Shown piece after piece: positions 57,119 through 64,000 of a stretch of 64,000 nt of DNA. The position numbers and the translations under genes were made by a program. Below the pieces are notes generated by a model, which was not told the origin of the DNA, did not search any database, and was given only the letters and a program-made list of their open reading frames with translations. Within the stretch, counting starts at the first letter, position 1, and each line of letters starts with the position of its first letter. The DNA is from Acanthococcus lagerstroemiae (taxonomy: Eukaryota > Arthropoda > Insecta > Hemiptera > Eriococcidae), in assembly GCA_031841125.1 (NCBI GenBank), contig CM063108.1, positions 49,126,122 to 49,190,121 on the forward strand, given 5' to 3'.

Positions 57119-58825
57119 GCAAGAGGCTCGTTGCCGACCCTAATAAAATTGAAATTGTTGCTTATAATTATTTTTATTCTTTTCAACTAATTGATTTCTC
57201 GGAAATAAAACGCTACTGAACTGACCTGTGACTCAGATCAATGAACACTACTAAAAACTACACATCTGAATTGACGTGTCACTGAACTGAACCAACTGAA
57301 CTGAACTGAAAATGAAAATAAAAGAAAGAAAAAAAGCGATTGCAACAGGCTCAGTTACCAGTAGCCGACCCTAAAAATTGCCTATGACGGGCAAAAAATT
57401 AAAAAAACGGCAAGTCTGCCTAATTTTCCAGATTGAGGGTCCGAATCTCGCAAATGAAACAATGAAAGAGTATCAACCTTTTCCACTCTTCATTATGGCT
57501 CTGGCAACATTGCTGTTTACCACTTGTTCAGCTTCTAGTTTCACCGTTTCAAGGCTTCTTTGAACAGCGTTCGTGTTCTAACTATATACAGAAAAGTTGA
57601 GTCTTCATTTTGCTCAAGAAGCGTCATCAAAGTTCAAAAATTAAAGTGAACTTCTGAGCGTACAAGTAAAATAAGGGGGCTACAGAGCCAAAGTGGAAAA
57701 GAAGGGCTCTCTTCAGCCCAGCAAGGATTTTGAATAGGGTGGTTCTCATTCTTGAAAGAAATTGTCTTGCGTTACGGCACCTTCCAGATCGGTTCCGTTG
57801 ACGGGAGAAAAAATTCCTGACAAAGTTGAGGAAAATGGGTCGTGGAAACCCATACCGCCAGGGGATAGTAACTCTTATGGAAAATAATATTGATTTTGGA
57901 AGTCAATGTAGCTGGATCCGACAATGAAAAGCCTATCTTTCTTCCATAGGTTATTCTTAGGTAGCTGAATCCATTTCAAAATTCTTTTTTTTTTTTCTCT
58001 TTCTCTCTTTTCTTTTTTAGACTCAGCAAAGATGGCTAGGGACCGAATAAGGAAAGTGCTGGGAAGGAATTATTTTAAAATGGATTTGAGCGGCTTAAAA
58101 AAAAGAAAAAAAGAACAAGATATGAGAGAAGAGGACTCTAGCGACGGGGGAACTCCTCTCCCCATGTTGTTTAAAAAGTAGACAGTTGGCAAATTTTAAT
58201 GGCCTGTAGACAAAATTAAACAACTAAGAAACTTTTTTAAATGAAGTTTTAACAGGAATTTTTTATATTTGAGCTGGCATTTTTCTGCCTTGCCCCCCCC
58301 CCCCGCACACATACACATCGAAGAAAAAACTTGCTAGCTACAGCACTCCCACAGGAAATAAATTCTCTGCCCATAATTATCGGGAAGAAGTTGTGGGAAG
58401 TTCATAATTCTGGCCGTACCCGCGATATCGAAATAGCTGAAAGCGTCTGGGGCCACTGATACTGTCGTATCCGTTGTAAAAGTTTCCTTCTGGTATGAAG
58501 TAACGGTGAATTTCGAGTCGACCAAATATAAGAAAAGAAAAATTAATTTTTGGGAAACCGTAAGCCATGGGCTCTCCTCCGCCGCTACAAAAAAGTTGAA
58601 TTTTTGAGGGTATTGACAGATTCTTAATCAGTGCCTATGAGTCGTTAAGTGTCCTTAGAGATTACGTTCACGAATCTTAATCAATGATGACGGGTGTATC
58701 AATGAGTGGTGACGGAGTATTCTTGGGGTCTGAAGAAGTCTGAGTCAGTGAGGACCTACTCGTAGAATTCTGAAATCAGTGTTATTCTCCGTAGAAACTT
58801 ATTTAACTTCCTTGCGGCACAGGTT
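57119..58825. other. No gene recognised
   Basis: AT-rich DNA with a 12-C run near 58295. No domain or clear repeat. Confidence 0.45.
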
Positions 58826-61800
58826 CCCTATTGACCAAATCTATTAAAATTTCGCTTACTCAGTTGCGGAAATTTCAAATTTCCGCAAAAAATTCGAGGC
58901 AGATGCCGAATTCGGGAGCAGAACGTAGCGATTTTTCTGATTTTTCCGCTGCAGTATCTGCAGCGTCTCCAGAATTCCTGTCCATTACGTTGCGTTACGC
59001 CGCGATTATCTAACCCGCGGCGGGCGCGGATTTTACAATTACGCTGCATTCAGCAGCTTAAAATAAAGCCACAACTGATGCGTAATTTAAATATTGAGGC
59101 GTTCAGCTGCGAATAATGAACGTGCCTCAGTAGCGGACATTGTGGAATTTCTGTTCTGCCGCGACTTTATCTGTTCCGCATCAATAGTGGCGGACGCAGA
59201 ATAAAATGTTCTGCGGCGACTTTATTTGTTCCGCATCAGAAGTGACTGACGCAGAATAAAAGTTGAGGCGTTCTACCGCGACTATTCCACATTCCGCGGC
59301 AGTAACGATTAGTGCGAAATATGAAAGTCGACACGTTCTACTGCGATCCTAATAACTGCTGCTGATCCAGAATTTTTTGGCCAGTAGCGTTTAGAAGCTG
59401 CAAATACAAAGCAGTGGCTGATGCGGACTTCAATATTGCAAGTGCTCCATTGTGACTGTGTATTCAATCTGCTGCACAGAATTTTTCTTAATATAGGCTA
59501 AAGGTACCGCAAAATTCAATAATAAACAATAAAGGATCTGTAGTAATAATCCTCCCTTTAAACCTCCCTAAACCTCCCTTCCATCCTCATTGTCACCAAG
59601 AAAACATATCTGTAGAACAAATTTTTTTCTTGTGTTTCAAAAAATTCAAATCGTTTTGAATATTTATTGACGCTCGGATCATTTTTATGGTCTCTGATCA
59701 TTATAATGACGTTGTTCTGTGTACACGTTCTTTATTATTGACGCAGCGCTCGAAATGATTGACTATGTATAATTCGTGTAAGTTGCCTCCAGGAAAAACG
59801 GTACATCCCTGCATTTTCGGAGCCTTTCCAATAATACGACGAATATCCCGATGAACAGTTTCATTGTGGTTGCCTTGAAGTTGCGAAAGAGGAGATATTA
59901 TATTAAACTACCCAAAACCACAAAAATAACGGAAAATCGATTTTTTGACAGACCACGTTTCACCAGTTTCACCTTTCATGTACGAATGTAAATGTAGCGC
60001 AGTGCGCGATGATTTGGTTTCCCTATGTAGTCCCCGTATGAATAATGCAGTTATAGGGGGGAGAATTCCGCAGCCCCATAAGTTGATGACAGACAGAAAA
60101 AATAGTAGGTAACAGTATAGCAAAAATTTTCCTAGCATTTCATGTAATTTTCCATCTGTGTCCTCTTCCCCCTAGTCCGTCCCTAAAAGTAGACATATTT
60201 GTCCGAGGCACCCTGTTGTCAAGAGCGGACATTAAAAATTTGAAAACCTGAGTATAAATACCTATTTTCACTAACTCGAGCACCCGTAACCCATTCGATA
60301 ATTTGAATGCGTATAAATTGGAACGAAATAACTGTCAAACGACCGTTCGCAATTCATTTTATTTTACTTATGGCAGTGAGGTGTCGTCAAATTGTCAAAT
60401 ATTTGATAACTGAACGGAAAAAGTCATCCAAGACCGATACAGTAAGACATTATGAAAATCGAAAATGTTGACAAAAATTAACGTCGGAATTGAAAGTGTA
60501 TGTCTAACCTGGTGTGACCAGATCGAACAGAAATTTTTTTGAACTTAGAGAAAGGCCCTTAACATGGGAACGTTATATCCCTTTCTTTCTTTACTATTTT
60601 CCAATACTGCAGGCTGCGTAGCTGCCGGTCACTTAGCGTCGCCGAAGGCTAGTCGTCGTGTGCCGCTGTCCGGCTGTCCATTATTCGAAATAACGATAAA
60701 CGAAAGTTTCGTGCAATTTCCGAATTATCAAATGTGGTGCAAACTTATGAAATTAAAGCGTTAAAATTGTTGCAATTACTGTCGTTCATGGGAAGATTTT
60801 TTCACAAGGTCGTTTCCTAATATCGGTTATTCGCTAATGAAGAGAGGAACAAGTGATCAATTTATTTGATGAACTTGGTAAGTATTTACATTACCGGTAG
60901 CTGGTAGTACTATCTGACATCGGTTTCATATTGCACTGACATTTGTGTATTTGCATGAACACAGATTTATGACGAATGTAATCGCAGTTCCAACATGCCC
61001 ATTGTCCACTATTCAGCGATCCAAGTCGTCAGTTCACTCGTAAGTACAGTATTCATGTTTCAATATGCACGTTCAAAGGCTCGAGCATGGTGCAGGAACT
61101 TTCTGCTTGACGACTATTTTGGCAAAATTGCACTCGTATGACGAGCGTGCACTAACGAATGTCACGCAACAAATTTCCTTAATGTATCCGCATTTAATCA
61201 ATGTACAGTACCGTTGAATACGTTCATTCTGAACCTATGATCGTATTCAATGGTATTCAGAAATGAGATATCGCTACTGCAAGATGCAGCATACCGTTTT
61301 GTCAAATTCAAATTAGATTCTCATTTCGGCATCGGTTTTGATTAACAAAAAAACTGAAGCCAGTCTCAAGTTCTGAAATCGAAATAAATCCGAAAATATC
61401 AGAACTCTAACCTCGCGAATCAAGTAATGTGAAACTGATACAAATGAAGTCGGTGGCTGAATGAAGGAACCTCTAGTATTTATCATTGGTAGCGCGAATA
61501 GTTTGTTGTTGATAGGATTTCGTTGAACTCATTGCGGTTTCTGAAGTCAGTGGGTGGGTGTTTTTCCCTTCATGTGAAATTTCCCGTACAGTAACGTTAG
61601 AAAGAGTGAATTCCGAATTCGACATCGTGAAAATCAATCTGATCTTAAAGTTCCTGGTTCAGAGTATTTCTTTGGCTGCGCGTACATTTTCATAGAGGGA
61701 ATCGATATGGTGATTATTAGGTCTGTTCAGGCAGCGTACAGAAATTAATCTTGATGATTTTTTCTGTAAGTTCTGTACAAACGTCTCTGTTTGTTTCTGT

Positions 61801-62993
61801 AAGTTTCTGTAGTGCTGTTGTGTAATTGTTTTAGCGTATGCTCAAACACTTTTTTTGCACTTTCTGTTGAAATTTCCGATCAACGTTCATTTTCATGGAT
61901 AAATCTCCACATAAAATAAAATTGAACAATTGCAAATCACCTTCAACATTCTCTTATGAAATTATTTAATTGTTAGCAAATTTTTTATAAGGAATAACCA
62001 AAAGTTTTTTTCCGTTCCAACTGTTCACAAAAAAGTTACAGAAACTTACAGTACCTCCAGAGGTACTGTAAGTTCTGCAAGTACAGAAACTTACAGAAAC
62101 TCCAGAAAGTTGGTGCTCGAACATTCTCTCTGCAGTTACAGAAAGTGCAGAAAAGTTGCCCAAACGCACTTTCTGTACATTTTGTCAACTTTGGTAGTTT
62201 CTGTATGCTGCCCAAACAGACCTATTTTGTTTCAACAGACACTAATATTTTTTCCTGACGTCTTGGCCGTATTATATGGGGTTAGCAGGGCGTCCATTTA
62301 GTTACTTTTTTCTACAAAGGTCACTTCTTGCCACTCATTCTGTATACATTTCACTTTTCAATAATCTGCTCTCATGCTGAAAATTAAATTTTCAGATTCC
62401 AGAAATGCAGCCACCCAGCACGCGAATGCGACGCGAAATGTATCTGAAAAACTTGCATAAATTGTTCGTTATTTTCAAATAAAAATTGTTTTCTTTCATA
62501 CTAGCATCAGAAATTAATGAAAGTCGCCGTAGTATGCATTGAAGAATATTCTGCTTTGTACAGCAGTGAAATAATAGTCGCTCCTGAACGCTGCTGAATA
62601 AAATTTTCTGCGCAGTTCTGCTTCCAATATAGTCGGCTCCGAGACGCTCCAGAGAAATAATTATGTGGCAGAATATAATTGATGAAACGTAGTGGAACGC
62701 TGCGGAAAATAGATTTTGTTCGAAGCAGAACTATGCGGAAATAGATTTTGTTCAAGGCGGAACAATGCGGAAATATGATTTTTTCCGCGTCAGTAGAGGA
62801 ATAGAATTCCGCAGCTGAACGTTGCGTGGTAGGAATACCGTACAGGATTGCGGAAACGGATTCAGTTTCTTCGCGACTGAAGTTGCGGAAATTATTTTCC
62901 GTTTCAGTAGCGAGAAAAAAGTGTCTCATTTTGCAGAATTTTTGAGACGCTGCGGAATTTTGCGGAATTTAAATGTGAAAATGGTCAATAGGG
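58826..62993. mobile_element. Candidate 4.2-kb element bounded by inverted repeats with TGCGGAA/TTCCGC subterminal repeats
   Basis: CCCTATTGACCA at 58826-58837 is the exact inverse complement of TGGTCAATAGGG at 62982-62993. Both ends are filled for about 400-500 bp with TGCGGAA, TTCCGC and GCAGAATAAA-like words, which appear almost nowhere else in the window. Such subterminal repeats are typical of some DNA transposons. The interior has only short frames and no transposase, and holds another TIR element (61719-62223). No target duplication is seen. Alternatively these are two separate copies of one 0.5-0.7 kb element in opposite orientation. Confidence 0.55.
61719..62223. mobile_element. TIR element, 505 bp, with 3-bp ATT flanks
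   Basis: AGGTCTGTTCAGGCAGCGTA at 61719 pairs with AGGTCTGTTTGGGCAGCATA from 62223 (opposite strand), both followed by CAGAAA. ATT lies on both sides (61716-61718, 62224-62226). The interior is rich in TTTCTGTA/TACAGAAA words, with a palindrome around TACCTCCAGAGGTA near 62053. A 3-bp duplication would fit PIF/Harbinger, but the assignment is weak. Non-coding. Confidence 0.65.
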
Positions 62994-63192
62994 TTAGCCA
63001 TTTATCTTTAACCGATTTTACTCAAACTTAACAATTTCTTTTTTAAATACATTTTTTGTGAAACCGATTTAAAGATGGCCTGTCGCATGAAGGATGAAAC
63101 GTAACATAGTGATTCCTTTCCTTAGTGTCCATTTCTGAGTGTGAGTGAACTTTACTCCGTGTGTAGGGTGTGCCAATTCACTTGTACTTCAC

Positions 63193-63563
63193 CAGGGTTG
63201 CCACTTTCTGGAAAACCGGGAAAACCGGGAAAAGTCAGGGAATTTTCATTTAAGTCAGGAAAATTTTCTGAAAATAACAAACGAGTTCGTATTTTATCAG
63301 AGTAAACTTTTTTTATCTGTTGGAGTGGACTCAACTTTCTTTGAGTATTTCTAATATTGAAAAATATTACATAAATTACATCTGTACCTTCTTCTTCTCG
63401 ATAGCGATTTTTTTAAAATCTGTATTGTAAAAAATTTCTGTGACTCTCCTCCCTCTGGGCTTTCTCGGAATCCTGTAAAAAAGTCAGGGAAAATTGGAAA
63501 AGTTGGCCTGGAAAACCGGAAAAAGTCAGGGAAAACCAATCCTGAAAAAAAGTGGCAACCCTG
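63193..63563. mobile_element. MITE with CAGGGTTGCCACTTT ends, 371 bp
   Basis: CAGGGTTGCCACTTTCTGG at 63193 pairs with CAGGGTTGCCACTTTTTTTC from 63563 (opposite strand). GGAAAACCGG and AAAGTCAGGGAA words recur near both ends. Flanks TTCAC (63188-63192) and TCCAC (63564-63568) agree at 4 of 5, the same duplication size as the related-looking element at 46129-48200. It interrupts stem I of the hammerhead ribozyme. Non-coding. Confidence 0.8.
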
Positions 63564-63605
63564 TCCACTGATGATGGCATAACAGCCGAAAGCGCTCTGG
63601 AATAC
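63564..63605 (+). ncRNA. Hammerhead ribozyme, type I topology (5' strand of stem I split)
   Basis: The core CTGATGA (63568-63574), a GGC/GCC stem II with loop ATAACA (63576-63587), GAA (63588-63590), a minimal AGC/GCT stem III (63591-63596) and C at the cleavage position (63597) are all present. Stem I pairs TCCA (63564-63567) with TGGA (63598-63601); before the MITE insertion the 5' strand GTACTTCA (63184-63191) could pair with TGGAATAC (63598-63605) at most positions. All invariant core bases are kept. The base after CTGATGA is T, giving a T/C mismatch at the first pair of stem II. Confidence 0.65.
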
Positions 63606-63657
63606 AGAAGAAGAAAAAGTGAATTGGCACACCCTACACACGGAAGATTCCTTTCCT

Positions 63658-64000
63658 GACAGAGAAAGAGGGAGACAGGTTGTTAGATGATTCATAAAGC
63701 CTTCCTTTTCAATTCTTTTTAACAAAATATCGACAGCCAGCGGGATCTTGGCTCTTGCTTTTTAGCCCCTTGGCTCTTTTTATTTTCAAGGGAAGAAAAG
63801 AGACGTTGCTGACTCTGTGTAACCAGGCATATTCGGCCAGTCAAAAAGCTGCATTTTTGTAGAATTAGCATTTTGATTGGTTGAAAACTCTCGATGTTTG
63901 ATTTGGTCATCTGTGATACAGCGTCGTTGCTCGGATAATGTACTTCTTGCTCGGTGAGATATTGTTGGCCAAATAATCAGCTCGGGGGGGGGGGGAAGGA
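63658..64000. other. No gene recognised
   Basis: AT-rich DNA ending with a run of 12 Gs (63984-63995), which may be the edge of another G-rich MITE beyond the window. Confidence 0.4.

Larger units (their letters stand above)
63111..63657. mobile_element. Short retroelement with 27-bp inverted repeats and a hammerhead ribozyme, split by a MITE
   Basis: GATTCCTTTCCT is repeated exactly at 63111-63122 and 63646-63657, a 12-bp duplication of retroposon type. Inside, CCGTGTGTAGGGTGTGCCAA (63157-63183) and its inverse (63617-63643) form a perfect 27-bp inverted repeat. Between the arms lie a hammerhead core and a later CAGGGTTGCCAC insert (63193-63563). Without the insert the element is about 150 bp. 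Hammerhead motifs with such surroundings are known from Penelope-like elements and retrozymes; no protein is encoded here, so the family is inferred. Confidence 0.65.

Noticed and set aside
1..64000. CRISPR arrays, operons, ribosomal RNA genes or a prokaryotic origin
   Set aside because: No regularly spaced exact repeats with unique spacers, no dense co-directional reading frames and no rRNA signature were seen; all evidence points to an animal genome.

Overview
The window is nuclear DNA of an animal, most likely an insect. It is AT-rich, has no operons or dense reading frames, and holds relics of RTE-like and R1-clade non-LTR retrotransposons, a mariner, hAT elements, a gypsy integrase, a Helitron, tRNA-derived SINEs and many small terminal-inverted-repeat (TIR) elements. 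R1-clade LINEs are mainly known from arthropods. I cannot name the species. I found no convincing single-copy host protein gene in 64 kb; the only long uninterrupted coding-like stretch that might be an exon is the hAT-like segment at 1-507 (minus).

Layout. 1-507: hAT-type transposase-like frame. 508-2159: GC-richer DNA with a 113-bp tandem duplication. 2160-6300 (minus): a nearly complete but broken R1-like LINE (ORF1 zinc knuckles, endonuclease, reverse transcriptase, C-terminal zinc finger). 6955-7690, 11210-12694, 20196-21205, 26530-29835, 31905-32887 and 43806-48300: six RTE-like LINE relics. 17050-17660, 37269-37382 and 52322-52432: 3'-end copies of the R1-like family. 23480-23990: gypsy integrase joined to another LINE piece. 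31519-32349: two tRNA-derived SINEs. 38601-39529: internally deleted mariner. 44091-44687: non-autonomous Helitron. 48440-49494 and 50940-51150: other LINE reverse-transcriptase pieces. 54-64 kb: several inverted-repeat elements, a 4.2-kb inverted-repeat-bounded segment, and a short retroelement carrying a hammerhead ribozyme motif.

Nesting gives a relative history. At 27.7-29.4 kb a hAT element sits inside a TIR element with 4-bp target duplications, which itself sits inside an RTE LINE. Removing each insert with one target copy restores the host frame. At 44-48 kb a Helitron and a TIR element with 5-bp target duplications interrupt another RTE LINE, and the second insert carries further repeats. 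RTE LINEs are therefore an old layer and the TIR elements a later one.

The most notable signals are the hammerhead ribozyme at about 63.57 kb, whose stem I was split by a later transposon, and two unnamed TIR families with AT-rich 4-bp target duplications whose boundaries are proved by the LINE frames they interrupt. No gene here is clearly functional. All statements come from reading the sequence and from knowledge of the families; no database search was run.
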